Shown one piece after another: positions 34,798-43,589 of a stretch of 55,483 bases of DNA (within the stretch, counting starts at the first letter, position 1; every line of letters starts with the position of its first letter). The translations under genes and the position numbers were made by a program. The stretch lies in assembly GCA_902763505.1 (NCBI GenBank), contig CACWSO010000014.1:1-55483 (forward strand), read 5' to 3'. The notes beneath the pieces were generated by a model, which ran no database searches, was not told the DNA's origin, and saw only the letters and a program-made list of their open reading frames with translations. The stretch comes from an uncultured Eubacteriales bacterium. GTDB lineage: Bacteria > Bacillota > Clostridia > Peptostreptococcales > Anaerovoracaceae.

Positions 34798-35568
34798 TTA
34801 CCATAACCGAAATGGAATCGGATTGTTGATCGTCAAACTGTCCGGCGTCACCAGACAGTCAAAGGCAAGAATGTTGACGCCGGCTTTTGCTGCCTTTGCC
34901 AGAGCTTCCCCAAACTGCGGGTGCGTCACATCGTTCGGAGCCACATCCTTCATGCCCTTCATCTGGACTACGAAGAGGATGTACGCCTCATACCCTTCTT
35001 CGTGGGCGCTGATCAGCTCGTTGATGTGTTTCACACCCCGATCTGTCGGCGCATCTGGAAACCGCGCGTGTCCGTCTTCTTCAAGGGTCACGCCCTTGAC
35101 TTCGATGAAGCCGCGCTTCTCGCCCGCTTCCTTTTCGCCTGCTTCTACATAAAAGTCGAATCTGGAATCACCATACTTCGTCTCCGGCTTGATCATCAGT
35201 TTGGCAGCATCGCTGACGGAACTCATTCCGGGCAGACGGATCCGGCCGTCAGACAGCGCTTCCTGCACCACTTTGTTTGGCGCCTGCGAATCCATGTTGA
35301 TCAGAATCGACTTCGGGTCGCGTTCCTGGGCGGCTTCCTGCTTCACCGCTTTCTCCACAGCTACCAGCGAGTACTGCATCCGCCGGCTTCCCATGCGGCC
35401 TTCGAAGTCCTCCAGATACACCTTTGCTCCGGGCAAAAGCAGCTCTTTGCATCGTCCCGTGTTCTTGACGTGCACTTTTGTGACCTCACCGCCCGGCAGT
35501 TCCACAACGGCGACAAACCGGTTGATTCTCTCTATGAACTTGGCATCTTTGATTTTTTCGTATTTCAT
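34798..35568 (-). CDS. sfsA: DNA/RNA nuclease SfsA family protein
   Basis: A 256-residue SfsA homologue. The typical N-terminus (KDAKFIERINRFVAVVEL), HVKNTGRCKELLLPG, SQAPNKVVQEAL and the nuclease-like core D/E-x-K stretch (SRFDFYVEAG...GFIEVKGVTLEE, FPDAPTDRGVKH) are present. The family was named for sugar fermentation stimulation and has an OB fold joined to a PD-(D/E)XK-type nuclease fold. No clear Shine-Dalgarno sequence precedes the ATG, but the N-terminus matches the family. It lies alone between nhaC and lemA. Confidence 0.95.
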   Translation of the reverse strand: MKYEKIKDAKFIERINRFVAVVELPGGEVTKVHVKNTGRCKELLLPGAKVYLEDFEGRMGSRRMQYSLVAVEKAVKQEAAQERDPKSILINMDSQAPNKVVQEALSDGRIRLPGMSSVSDAAKLMIKPETKYGDSRFDFYVEAGEKEAGEKRGFIEVKGVTLEEDGHARFPDAPTDRGVKHINELISAHEEGYEAYILFVVQMKGMKDVAPNDVTHPQFGEALAKAAKAGVNILAFDCLVTPDSLTINNPIPFRLW

Positions 35569-35572
35569 GCTT

Positions 35573-35619
35573 GAAAAAAGGAGCTGCAGTCCGGCTTGTT
35601 CTTCCGGCGCTGCGGCCCC
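35573..35619 (-). terminator. Terminator of the ecsC-lemA transcript
   Basis: On the minus strand, a long GC-rich stem of about 15 bp with G-U pairs (35580-35594 with 35604-35619, 9-base loop) is followed by TTTTTTC (35573-35579). Confidence 0.88.
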
Positions 35620-35637
35620 TCGTCTGACGTGTGTATG

Positions 35638-36204
35638 TTACTGCATGTTGCCGAAGTCCACTTTCACGTTCTCACGTTCACGGACATCATCCACTTCGTA
35701 CATGTTGTACTTCTCAAAGTGGAACTGGTTCGCAATCAGGTTGGTCGGGAATGATTCAACCGCAGTGTTCATCTCCCTGACGCATCCGTTGTAGTACTTA
35801 CGGCTGTTTGCGATATCGTCTTCAAAGTCGTTCAGCTGCTTCATCAGCGTCATGAAGTTCTCGTTGGCTTTGAGTTCAGGATACGCTTCTGCCGTAGCAA
35901 CGATCGAACCGAGTGAAGCGCCCAGCGCCTGGTTTGCTTCGATCTTCTCATTCGGTGACATGGCATCATAGTTCCTTGTGCGGAGCTTGGTGATCTTCTC
36001 GAAGGTGCTGCTTTCATGCTGCGCATACGCCTGTACAGTGTTCACCAGATTTGGAACCAGATCCCATCTCTTCTTGAGGTAAACATCCATCGTCGCAAAA
36101 GCTTCCTCAATTCTGTTCTTCATCTTGATGAATTTGTTGTATGCACCAATTCCCCAAATCAGAAGAATGATGATGATAATTACAATAATAATTCCAAGTG
36201 TCAT
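35638..36204 (-). CDS. lemA: LemA family membrane protein
   Basis: A 188-residue protein with an N-terminal membrane helix (about 4-22) and a helical-bundle domain outside the membrane. The family stretch is complete: MKNRIEEAFATMDVYLKKRWDLVPNLV, FEKITKLR, GSIVATAEAYPELKANENFM and SRKYYNGCVREMNT. The molecular role of LemA is not settled. Its start overlaps the end of the EcsC-family gene by 4 bp (ATGA-type coupling), and a strong terminator follows it. Confidence 0.96.
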   Translation of the reverse strand: MTLGIIIVIIIIILLIWGIGAYNKFIKMKNRIEEAFATMDVYLKKRWDLVPNLVNTVQAYAQHESSTFEKITKLRTRNYDAMSPNEKIEANQALGASLGSIVATAEAYPELKANENFMTLMKQLNDFEDDIANSRKYYNGCVREMNTAVESFPTNLIANQFHFEKYNMYEVDDVRERENVKVDFGNMQ

Positions 36205-37007
36205 TCTATCTCCTCCTTATTCTCTTCCCTCTTATTCAGAAGATATCTTTTGTGATACTTTAATCTTACATATTCCATGATCTTGTTGTAGTAGACCGGA
36301 TTGCTGAGTCCGCCGACGACACCGACGACCGGCAGCCCCTGAATGAACTTCAGCACCAGCATATCCAATGCGAAATCATCCGCGGTAATACCGATCTGCG
36401 TCTCAACTTCATCATAGTCCGGTTCCTTCGGATTCCTGATGAGTTCTTCCACTTCAAGATCTGATTTCAACCACTTGTCTTGCTTGGCGATCGCTGCCGA
36501 CATCATCTTGAGAATCAGCAGCCTCTCCTCAGGTTTATTGTAGTCATAACCGTACTTCAGTGCAACCTCATAAATGGACTGCAGGATGAATCCGATGAAC
36601 AGAACCACATCCGGCAGACCGATTCCAAGCGCGCCAAGTCCCACGCCTTCTGCCGTGGTGATAATGGATTTCCACCTTTTAGAGGAAGAAACATTGCTGC
36701 GGAATTTCCTGAGCTCTCTTCTCGTCTGGATGCTATCCACCGCCAGATCATTGTTCTCGAAATCCTTCATCAGCCTGTCTTTACTGTAAGTCTTCTCAAT
36801 AACATCGAGGCCTTTCTCGAAAATCAGATTGAAGGCTGTTGCAAAGGCAGCACGAAGGTTGATGTAGATCTTCTCAGGAATGAGACTCTCGACGGCGTTC
36901 TTCCAGCTCGAACCAGAGTTCATGGCCTGCTTTTGCAGCTTCCGCTCCTGTTTCGCTATGTACTTCAGTTCTTTTTCACAGGCTATCCTGAATTGTTCGT
37001 CGTTCAT
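36201..37007 (-). CDS. EcsC family protein
   Basis: A 268-residue protein of the EcsC family. The central signature TAEGVGLGALGIGLPDVVLFIGFILQSIYE is followed by VALKYGYDYNKPEERLLILKM and a second hydrophobic stretch (LKFIQGLPVVGVVGGLSN). The N-terminal 60 residues are highly charged. Bacillus EcsC is linked to the Ecs ABC transporter, but solitary copies such as this have no known role. It starts 8 bp after the end of citrate synthase and overlaps lemA, so the three genes gltA, ecsC and lemA form one transcript. Confidence 0.85.
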   Translation of the reverse strand: MNDEQFRIACEKELKYIAKQERKLQKQAMNSGSSWKNAVESLIPEKIYINLRAAFATAFNLIFEKGLDVIEKTYSKDRLMKDFENNDLAVDSIQTRRELRKFRSNVSSSKRWKSIITTAEGVGLGALGIGLPDVVLFIGFILQSIYEVALKYGYDYNKPEERLLILKMMSAAIAKQDKWLKSDLEVEELIRNPKEPDYDEVETQIGITADDFALDMLVLKFIQGLPVVGVVGGLSNPVYYNKIMEYVRLKYHKRYLLNKREENKEEIE

Positions 37008-37015
37008 TCCCCCGC

Positions 37016-38440
37016 CTATTTTCTATCTTCCATCGCGACATAGTCGCGCTTTTCCTGAACGGAATTATACGCCGGACGCATGAGCTTGCCGACGTTTACG
37101 ATTTCCTCCAGTCTGTGTGCACACCAACCGGAAAGCCTTGCCGTAGCAAATAAAGGAGTCGCAACGTCCCTTGCGATGTCCAGCGCGCTGTAAACAAATC
37201 CGGAGTACAGGTCCACATTGGCAGGCATCAGGATCTCCTTGCCATGCACCTCCGCATAGAGCTGCGGCGTGCGCCGCTCAATGTAATCGCAGAGCATAAA
37301 GTCATCGATTCTATCATTGGACTCCGCCAGCTTCTTAGCCATTCCCTTGAGAATCTTCGCACGAGGATCCGATTTGGTGTAGATGGCATGTCCCATACCG
37401 TAGACCAGTCCTGTCCTGTCATTGGCTTCGCCCTTTAGAATCTTAACCAAGTAATCATCAAGCGCCGACTGTTTGCCGATATCCTTCACATGAGCCTTGA
37501 TGTCATTGATCATATTGATAACTGCGATGTTTGCGCCGCCGTGTTTCGGACCTTTGAGAGAACCGACTGCCGCAGCGATTGCCGAATACGTATCCGTTCC
37601 TGTAGACGAAATCAGGTGGGTCGTAAAGGATGAGTTGTTACCACCACCGTGCTCCGCATGGAGAATCATGCAGACATCCAGAATCTTCGCCTCCAGATCG
37701 GAGTACTCACCCATCGGACGGAGCATCCTAAGGATGTTCTCCGATGTGGAAAGCTCCCTGATTGGATCATGCAGATGCAGACTCTTCTTATCATAGTAAC
37801 TGCTTTTCGCCTGATACGCATAGCAGATGATCGCAGGGAAATATCCCATGAGGCTCATGGACTGCCGCAGCACATTCTTCAGAGACACATCGTCCGGGTT
37901 GTCATCAAAACTATATAGAGCCAGCACACTTCTCGCCAGCTTATTCATGACGTTGTTGGACGGAGCAGTCAAAATCATATCCCGCGCAAAGCCCATCGGC
38001 AGCTCTCTGTGATCACCGAGGATATCGTTGAACAGTTTCAGGTCCTTCTTCGTCGGAAGCTCTCCGAGCATGAGAAGATAGGAGATCTCCTCAAAGCCGA
38101 AGCGGTCTTCGAGCAGCACATTATTGACAAGATCCTCGATATCATAGCCCCTGTAATAGAGCTTTCCTTCGAGCGGGACCTTGTTCCCCTGCTCATCCTT
38201 ATCGTAACCGATGACCTCGCCGATATGCGTCAGTCCGACCACAACACCTGTCCCGTTGGAATTACGGAGTCCGCGTTTGACGTCATTCTCTATATATAGC
38301 TCTTCTGAAATGCGGTCTCTTGCTTTCAGTTTTGCCTCGCCGTTCTCATAGAAACTCTCCAGCGACCCTTTATGCTTCTTTTCACCCTTATTGACTTTGT
38401 TCTTAACTTCGTCTCTTCTTACTCTTAATTTCTCGAGCAT
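37016..38440 (-). CDS. gltA: Citrate synthase
   Basis: A 474-residue citrate/2-methylcitrate synthase, forming citrate from oxaloacetate and acetyl-CoA. Active-site histidines sit in MILHAEHGGGN and GMGHAIYTKSDPRA, the aspartate in NVDLYSGFVY. It carries an N-terminal extension of about 60 charged residues (MLEKLRVRRDEVKNKVNKGE) before the conserved part, which makes it longer than the usual 370-430 residues; such long forms occur in Clostridia. Citrate and methylcitrate activity cannot be told apart here. GAAAGGGG precedes the ATG. It is first in a gltA-ecsC-lemA transcript. Confidence 0.96.
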   Translation of the reverse strand: MLEKLRVRRDEVKNKVNKGEKKHKGSLESFYENGEAKLKARDRISEELYIENDVKRGLRNSNGTGVVVGLTHIGEVIGYDKDEQGNKVPLEGKLYYRGYDIEDLVNNVLLEDRFGFEEISYLLMLGELPTKKDLKLFNDILGDHRELPMGFARDMILTAPSNNVMNKLARSVLALYSFDDNPDDVSLKNVLRQSMSLMGYFPAIICYAYQAKSSYYDKKSLHLHDPIRELSTSENILRMLRPMGEYSDLEAKILDVCMILHAEHGGGNNSSFTTHLISSTGTDTYSAIAAAVGSLKGPKHGGANIAVINMINDIKAHVKDIGKQSALDDYLVKILKGEANDRTGLVYGMGHAIYTKSDPRAKILKGMAKKLAESNDRIDDFMLCDYIERRTPQLYAEVHGKEILMPANVDLYSGFVYSALDIARDVATPLFATARLSGWCAHRLEEIVNVGKLMRPAYNSVQEKRDYVAMEDRK

Positions 38441-38485
38441 TCTGAACCCCTTTCATAATGCTGATTTAACGAATTAAAGCTCTTA

Positions 38486-38494
38486 ATTATACCA
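38486..38494 (-). promoter_or_regulatory. Extended -10 of the gltA operon
   Basis: TGGTATAAT on the minus strand, about 45 bases before the gltA start. The T-tract of the upstream terminator lies where a -35 would be. Confidence 0.6.
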
Positions 38495-38513
38495 TGTTTT
38501 CGCAATAAAAAAA

Positions 38514-38534
38514 AGACCGGCGTTGTGCCGGTCT
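38514..38534 (-). terminator. Terminator of the EamA-Nudix-BMP transcript
   Basis: AGACCGGC (38514-38521) and GCCGGTCT (38527-38534) form an 8-bp stem. On the minus strand a run of eight T follows. Confidence 0.92.
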
Positions 38535-38551
38535 CTTCGTTCCATTCCAAT

Positions 38552-39649
38552 CTATTTGAATGTTAGGTTGACTGTGATGATATCTTCTACAGACTCAATA
38601 TGATCCAGGTTGAATTTGATTTCGCCGGATGCCAGATTGTCGTAAACTTCCTTATACTGGTCGGTTGTCAGGTTGCTGAGTTTATTGTTTTTGAGCTCCA
38701 GACTGACACCTTCGTTGCGGGCGTTGTACTGAATAACCTCTCCGCCTTTGAAGTTATCCTTGGAATAATCGCCGAGGATTTCCTTGAGAGCACCGCGAAT
38801 GTTGTAGATTGCGGAAGTGATAACTTTGTCTGACTTCGCGCTCTGATCTGTTTCGCTGCCGATGACCTTGCCGTCCTTTGCCTCAGCTGCTTCAATGACA
38901 GGCTCCTGGATTTTCGGACCCGCTGCAAAGATCACCTGGGCGCCGTTGTCATACATCGCAGCCGCCTGATTATAAACAGCATCTCTGTCGGATGCATCCT
39001 CGCAGTACTTGTAATCCATCGTCACTGGTGTGCCAATTTCGCCGGCAGCTCTCTCTGCGCCCATTACGTATCCGCATCCAAAGGCTTTGATATCCTCCGC
39101 ACCGCTCTGCCCGATGAATCCCAGTTCCGTCGATCCGTCAATCACAGCCGCATAACCTGCCAGATACCCTGCCTGCGCTGAGTCAAAATCTGCAGCGACG
39201 GTATTCTGTGTAATCAGAATGTCGCCGTTGTCCGGGTCATATGGATTGGCATCCAGCATGACGAATTTGATTTCAGGATAGACTTCCTGCATGTCATATA
39301 CTGCGTTTGCAATTGCGCTGTTGTCGACGATTACGACTTTTGCACCTTTGTTGATAGCCGCCTTTATGGCTTCTTCAAACGCCGCATCGGTCTGCTCTGT
39401 TGCCTTGTAGTATTTGTGGGAGATGCCGTGGGTTCCACCGAACTCCGTTATCGCGTTCCAAGCCGTCTCGCTGTGGCCGCCGTCCATGACAAGGCTGTCG
39501 TCCGTCACAAGGGCGATCTCATATTTCACGTTCTCTTCTGGCAGCGCTTCCTCTTCATTCGCGCATCCGCTGAGTACTGCTGCGAATGCAAAGGCAACCA
39601 CGCCGCCTGCGATTAAAGCACCTGCTTTTTTTATCAACGATTTTCTCAT
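38552..39649 (-). CDS. BMP-family substrate-binding lipoprotein
   Basis: A 365-residue lipoprotein. The signal ends in lipobox LSGC (C29). The body is a periplasmic-binding-protein type 1 fold like PnrA/Med (BMP family): VKYEIALVTDDSLVMDGGHSETAWNAI, GAKVVIVDNSAIANAV, DFDSAQAGYLAGYAAV and GAQVIFAAGPKIQEPV. Relatives bind nucleosides for an ABC importer. No permease or ATPase gene is nearby, so it may feed a distant transporter or act alone. The start is set by GGAGGG 7 bases upstream and overlaps the Nudix stop by 4 bp, so the two are coupled. Confidence 0.93.
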   Translation of the reverse strand: MRKSLIKKAGALIAGGVVAFAFAAVLSGCANEEEALPEENVKYEIALVTDDSLVMDGGHSETAWNAITEFGGTHGISHKYYKATEQTDAAFEEAIKAAINKGAKVVIVDNSAIANAVYDMQEVYPEIKFVMLDANPYDPDNGDILITQNTVAADFDSAQAGYLAGYAAVIDGSTELGFIGQSGAEDIKAFGCGYVMGAERAAGEIGTPVTMDYKYCEDASDRDAVYNQAAAMYDNGAQVIFAAGPKIQEPVIEAAEAKDGKVIGSETDQSAKSDKVITSAIYNIRGALKEILGDYSKDNFKGGEVIQYNARNEGVSLELKNNKLSNLTTDQYKEVYDNLASGEIKFNLDHIESVEDIITVNLTFK

Positions 39650-40266
39650 GTCAAACCCTCCAGAAATTCCTTCGTCATTCTTCCGGTCAGGCCCCAGATA
39701 ATCCTGTCGTTCACATCGAACACAGGGACCGGCGCCCTGCCGTCTTTCCATTTATACGCTTCCCCACTTGTAACTCTGTCGTATGGGAAGTCTTCAACCG
39801 GTACCTCTTTCAGCGGATTCCAGTATATTTCACATTCCGTGTGCAGCAAATCCTCTACCGGAACTGTAAATACCTCCGCCACTTCTGCCCGGCTCACATT
39901 CATATTTGCAAAAGCTTCCTCGCTAATGCTGCCGATGAAACAGTGGATCTGCGAACCTGCCCTGGTGCAGATGGTCACAAGCTCCGTGATGATTTCGATG
40001 TCATCCCTGCAAATGCCCAGCTCTTCTTCCGTTTCCCGCAGCGCCGCTTCAACAGGTGTCTCACCCTTCTCGATCTGACCTCCCGGGAAGCATACCTCGC
40101 CCGGCTGTCGGTCGAGTTTCATAGCCCGCACCTCATACAGAATCTGCGGCCCTTTCCCATCAGCAAAATCAACAAGGGGCAGAATCACCGCGAAGTGATG
40201 CGCCCAGCTCTCACCGATGGGAACGTGATTCTCATATTTCTTTTTGATATTATCTGTTGTAAACAT
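39646..40266 (-). CDS. Nudix hydrolase (probable CoA pyrophosphatase)
   Basis: A Nudix enzyme of about 206 residues. The Nudix box GGQIEKGETPVEAALRETEE with ELGI after it matches the consensus GX5EX7REUXEEXGU completely. The preceding MKLDRQPGEVCFPGGQ fits the CoA-diphosphatase (NudL/YeaB) subgroup. The start is uncertain: this ATG lies 10 bp after the EamA stop, and an upstream GTG (40311) overlaps the EamA gene. Neither has a strong site. It sits between the EamA exporter and the BMP lipoprotein in one transcript. Confidence 0.9.
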   Translation of the reverse strand: MFTTDNIKKKYENHVPIGESWAHHFAVILPLVDFADGKGPQILYEVRAMKLDRQPGEVCFPGGQIEKGETPVEAALRETEEELGICRDDIEIITELVTICTRAGSQIHCFIGSISEEAFANMNVSRAEVAEVFTVPVEDLLHTECEIYWNPLKEVPVEDFPYDRVTSGEAYKWKDGRAPVPVFDVNDRIIWGLTGRMTKEFLEGLT

Positions 40267-40276
40267 TCGATCTATT

Positions 40277-41209
40277 TTACTTGTCTCCGTCTGACTCCAG
40301 TGATGCCTCACGCGCTTCTTTCGAGGCTGCCTGATCTGCCACTCTTCTGCGGTACAGGATGTTCATCAGCGATGCGATCAGCACCAGAATGATGCCTACC
40401 ACCGTATTCCACAGGATCGTCTCATGCAGTACGATAACTGCAATAATCGGTGCAATGGCCGGCTTCAGGAAAAAGGCAAAGGATCCTGTCGCCGCATCTG
40501 CCAACTCGATGGCTTTGAAGTAACAGTAGTATCCAAGTCCCGTGACCATAACGCCAGTGTACAGGATAATCGGCACATTGTCCATGATGCCTGTGACCAC
40601 CGGCCGCCCCATAATCAGCATTACCACGAGCAGGGCCGCTGCGCCAAGCAGAAAGCTGATGCTCGTCTGCGCGAATGGTCCCAGCTTCTCCTGACTGACT
40701 TTGCCCAACACCGTGTAGAGTCCGAAGAACAGCGCCGATATGACCATAATGATCATGCCGGCCCAGGAATTGCCTGCTTGGATGTCCCACGGGCGGAACA
40801 TGAACATGATACCCGCAAGGGCTACTGCCAGGATAACCAGTTTACTGCCGTTGAGTTTCTCACTGGTCAGGAAGTGAGCAAACACCATCGTGAAGAACGG
40901 ATTGACGCAGATCAGCACTGATACTGTCGAGGCATTGCACATCATGACCGAAATCTGAAACAGACTCATGCTGATGGTGACGCCGAGGATTCCCACGCCC
41001 GTCAGTTCCAACAGGTCTCTGCCTGTCAAATGAACCCCTCTGCTCTTCATCTGCTTCAGCGCGAACGGCAAAAGTATCAGCGCGCCAATCAAAAACCGCA
41101 GGAATGTCAGCTGGAACGGATCCAGATCATTTCCGCCGATTTTGCACGAAACCTCCATGGTTCCAAACAATAATGCAGTTATGACTACGTATATGTATGC
41201 TTTGTTCAT
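40277..41209 (-). CDS. EamA/DMT-family transporter
   Basis: A 310-residue protein with ten membrane helices made of two EamA repeats (helices 1-5, about 5-137, and 6-10, about 149-285). SCKIGGNDLDPFQLTFLRFLIGALILLP is the typical first repeat. Members export amino acids or other metabolites; the substrate is not predictable. The ATG is directly preceded by an in-frame stop, so no longer version exists. The upstream 110 bases are rich in repeats of GCAAAGGCA type and show no clear Shine-Dalgarno sequence. Confidence 0.92.
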   Translation of the reverse strand: MNKAYIYVVITALLFGTMEVSCKIGGNDLDPFQLTFLRFLIGALILLPFALKQMKSRGVHLTGRDLLELTGVGILGVTISMSLFQISVMMCNASTVSVLICVNPFFTMVFAHFLTSEKLNGSKLVILAVALAGIMFMFRPWDIQAGNSWAGMIIMVISALFFGLYTVLGKVSQEKLGPFAQTSISFLLGAAALLVVMLIMGRPVVTGIMDNVPIILYTGVMVTGLGYYCYFKAIELADAATGSFAFFLKPAIAPIIAVIVLHETILWNTVVGIILVLIASLMNILYRRRVADQAASKEAREASLESDGDK

Positions 41210-41271
41210 TCAGATGTGCTGTGTTGCCTTTGCTTGCTGCCCTTGTTTGCTGCCTTTGCGTATCCGTCAAA

Positions 41272-41293
41272 AATGGCGGTGAACCCACCGCCA
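41272..41293 (-). terminator. Terminator of the P-loop ATPase gene
   Basis: TGGCGGTG (41274-41281) pairs with CACCGCCA (41286-41293). On the minus strand TTTTTGAC follows. The same AATAGCTAC 9-mer that precedes the terminator at 22105-22128 precedes this one. Confidence 0.88.
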
Positions 41294-41321
41294 CTCGTAG
41301 CTATTTCTCTTGTGTATTCTC

Positions 41322-41744
41322 CTAGTTCAGAATCTCACAACCGTCGAAGTTTACGCCGATCATCTCTTCCTTCTCAGCGCTTACGCTTACGACGAAGTCA
41401 ACGCCATAGATCTCGGAAATGGCTTTGAGCCTATCGATGAATTCAGGCAGATCACCAAGACTTACATCCGCATGCTTCAGGATGCTGTCGATGAAAATCG
41501 TCTCGATATCGTGATCTGAACTAATGATGCCGTAGATGAACCCGATGTACTCATCGATATTCGTGATATGCTCGAAATCCTCCATGCAAATAACTCTAAT
41601 CCTATAGGAAAGCTCGTACATCAGTCTGTGATTCTTGTTAATGAAAATGATGCTGCCATCACAGGTCTTGATGCTCTCATTAGCAATCTGAATCATCTTA
41701 TTAGTCTTACCGCTTCCTTTATGTCCTATAAGCAATTGCACCAT
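41322..41744 (-). CDS. Conserved P-loop ATPase of unknown function
   Basis: A 140-residue protein with Walker A GHKGSGKT (7-14) and a Walker B-like strand IETIFIDSIL. The overall pattern (MVQLLIGHKGSGKTNKM, INKNHRLMYELSYRIRVI, ISEIYGVDFVVSVSAE) fits a short ATPase found across Firmicutes and often mislabelled as PilT or twitching-motility protein. No link to pili is evident. Start chosen at the Met with GGAGG 10 bases upstream. It lies downstream of rlmN with a 123-bp gap. Confidence 0.78.
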   Translation of the reverse strand: MVQLLIGHKGSGKTNKMIQIANESIKTCDGSIIFINKNHRLMYELSYRIRVICMEDFEHITNIDEYIGFIYGIISSDHDIETIFIDSILKHADVSLGDLPEFIDRLKAISEIYGVDFVVSVSAEKEEMIGVNFDGCEILN

Positions 41745-41867
41745 AGCTCTTGTCCTCCAGTGATTTGATTCATCGTTCGCTTCTCTTGTCGTTAGCTTGC
41801 CATAATTATAAACCATCTGCCTTTTTGGGGCAACCTATAATTCTGTGTCTGATGGTCTGAATATTGT

Positions 41868-42959
41868 TCATATTTGGTCTGAATGTTCAGCCGATCGCCG
41901 CTTGCTTGTGTGGGCTTCGGTCGCCTGCTGGCGGAGTCTCAACTGCCCGCATGCGCCGTCTATTTCACTGCCCAGCTGCCGGCGTACAGTTGCCGGAATA
42001 CCCGCATTTTCAAGCCGTTCGGCGATTTCGTGCGCCCGTTTCCTGCTGGACCCGCTAAAGCCCGTTTCATCCACCTTATTCAGCGGAATGAGGTTCACGT
42101 GGCACAGCATGCCGCCAAGCTTTTTGATCATCAGTTCCACATCTTTGTCCGTGTCGTTTTCCCCTTCGATGAGCGCGTACTCAAAGGTGATCCGCCGGTG
42201 TGTCTTGTCTGTATAATCCCGTGCTGCTTCCAATAGCTGCCCCAACGAATACTTCTGGTTGACAGGCATGATTCTGCTACGGCCTTCATTTGTCAGTCTG
42301 TGCAGGGAAATGGCCAAATTGACCTGCGGGAAGTCCTCTGCAAACCTTTGAATCCCCGGAATAAGTCCGCTAGTCGATACAGTCATATTGCGCCAGCTCA
42401 TATTCCTGCCTTCTTCTGCATGCAGCAGCCTGAGGAACTTCGCTACATTCTCGTAATTATCAAAAGGCTCACCCATGCCCATAATGACGATGCGGCTGAT
42501 TGTGCAACCGGTGACGCGCTCCGCTTCCAGCACCTGTCCCAGCATCTCGCCGGCATCCAGATTCCGCACGAACCCGCCTAAAGCCGATGCGCAGAACTTG
42601 CAACCCATCTTACACCCGATCTGAGATGATACGCAGAGGGAGTTGCCGTAGCTGTACCGCATGAAAACGCCTTCGAAGGTGTCTGCTGGTGTGCCCGACG
42701 CAGGTGTATCGGCTTCGAAGAGAATCTTGCAGGTGCCGTCGCCTTTGTCCTCCTGCATTCTGATAGCTCTGCATCCGCCGATCTGCGCTTCGGCTTTCAG
42801 CTTTTCCCGCAGGGTCTTCGGCAGGTTTGTCATCTCATCGAAACTTCTGGCACCCTGATTTAGCCAATTATAAATCTGTTTGCCGCGGAAAGGCTTTTCG
42901 CCCATCTCAACGGCAAACAGTTTTAACTCTTCCATTGTCATGCCTAGTAGATTCTTCAT
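41868..42959 (-). CDS. rlmN: Dual-specificity rRNA/tRNA adenine-C2 methyltransferase RlmN
   Basis: A 363-residue radical SAM enzyme that methylates A2503 of 23S rRNA and A37 of some tRNAs. The cluster motif is C116-x3-C120-x2-C123 (GCKMGCKFCA). MGMGEPFDNYENV and the C-terminal RQLGSEIDGACGQLR, with the second catalytic Cys, follow. The last about 25 residues (EAHTSKRRSAEHSDQI) are an unconserved tail. It lies 36 bp downstream of an unknown gene which follows ileS, so it may be controlled by the isoleucine T-box. Confidence 0.97.
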   Translation of the reverse strand: MKNLLGMTMEELKLFAVEMGEKPFRGKQIYNWLNQGARSFDEMTNLPKTLREKLKAEAQIGGCRAIRMQEDKGDGTCKILFEADTPASGTPADTFEGVFMRYSYGNSLCVSSQIGCKMGCKFCASALGGFVRNLDAGEMLGQVLEAERVTGCTISRIVIMGMGEPFDNYENVAKFLRLLHAEEGRNMSWRNMTVSTSGLIPGIQRFAEDFPQVNLAISLHRLTNEGRSRIMPVNQKYSLGQLLEAARDYTDKTHRRITFEYALIEGENDTDKDVELMIKKLGGMLCHVNLIPLNKVDETGFSGSSRKRAHEIAERLENAGIPATVRRQLGSEIDGACGQLRLRQQATEAHTSKRRSAEHSDQI

Positions 42960-42995
42960 GTGTTCGTCTCTCGCAAATCAATACGATCGCTCTGA

Positions 42996-43556
42996 TCAGT
43001 ACAAGCGGAAGTTGTTGCGGACTTTGCGTTTCGGCTTGCTGGACTTGACCTTGCCCTGCATGGACTGGTTGCCGGTCCCGTCGGCGTTTCCGGTTCCGCC
43101 ATCACCGCCTGCTGCAGCCACTTGCCCTCTCCATCCGGGATGCATCTGGTCGAGATAGGCCTCAATGCAGATCCAGTCGTTCTCCGGGTGCTCGGAAGCG
43201 ATGCCCGGGTAGAAGTGTCCAACATACTCCTCAATCAAAAGGCGGGACAGCTTCTTCAGACGGCCTTTGCCGGAATAGTCCAAAGCGATTCCAAACTCCT
43301 CGATTGCCTTTGCAGTTTCCTTATCTTCCAGAATGGCCGCCGCAAGTTTCGGATCAGCGGCAACATCGGAAGCCGTAATGCGCAGTTTCTCGCCATAGCC
43401 TTCCAGCAAGTCGATTAAATCCTCAGGATCGATACCGAACTTGATGGAGAGATAATCAATATCGCGCCCTACTGTGACATACAAATCGAAGAGCGCGGTG
43501 TGGTCCTTCACATCACGCTCTGCAAGTCTTCTCAAATTCTCAATACTCGTACTCAT
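42996..43556 (-). CDS. Hypothetical protein in the ileS-rlmN operon
   Basis: A 186-residue soluble protein. The first 60 residues look like a helical domain with a helix-turn-helix-like stretch (DIDYLSIKFGIDPEDLIDLL). The C-terminal 45 residues are low-complexity Gly/Ala/Asn then Lys/Ser/Arg (SSKPKRKVRNNFRLY), probably a flexible basic tail that might bind RNA or DNA. I do not recognise the family. AAGGG precedes the ATG. Gaps of 33 bp to ileS and 36 bp to rlmN suggest one transcript. Confidence 0.7.
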   Translation of the reverse strand: MSTSIENLRRLAERDVKDHTALFDLYVTVGRDIDYLSIKFGIDPEDLIDLLEGYGEKLRITASDVAADPKLAAAILEDKETAKAIEEFGIALDYSGKGRLKKLSRLLIEEYVGHFYPGIASEHPENDWICIEAYLDQMHPGWRGQVAAAGGDGGTGNADGTGNQSMQGKVKSSKPKRKVRNNFRLY

Positions 43557-43589
43557 TACAATACCCTTTATGCAAAGGCTGCCGTCGGG

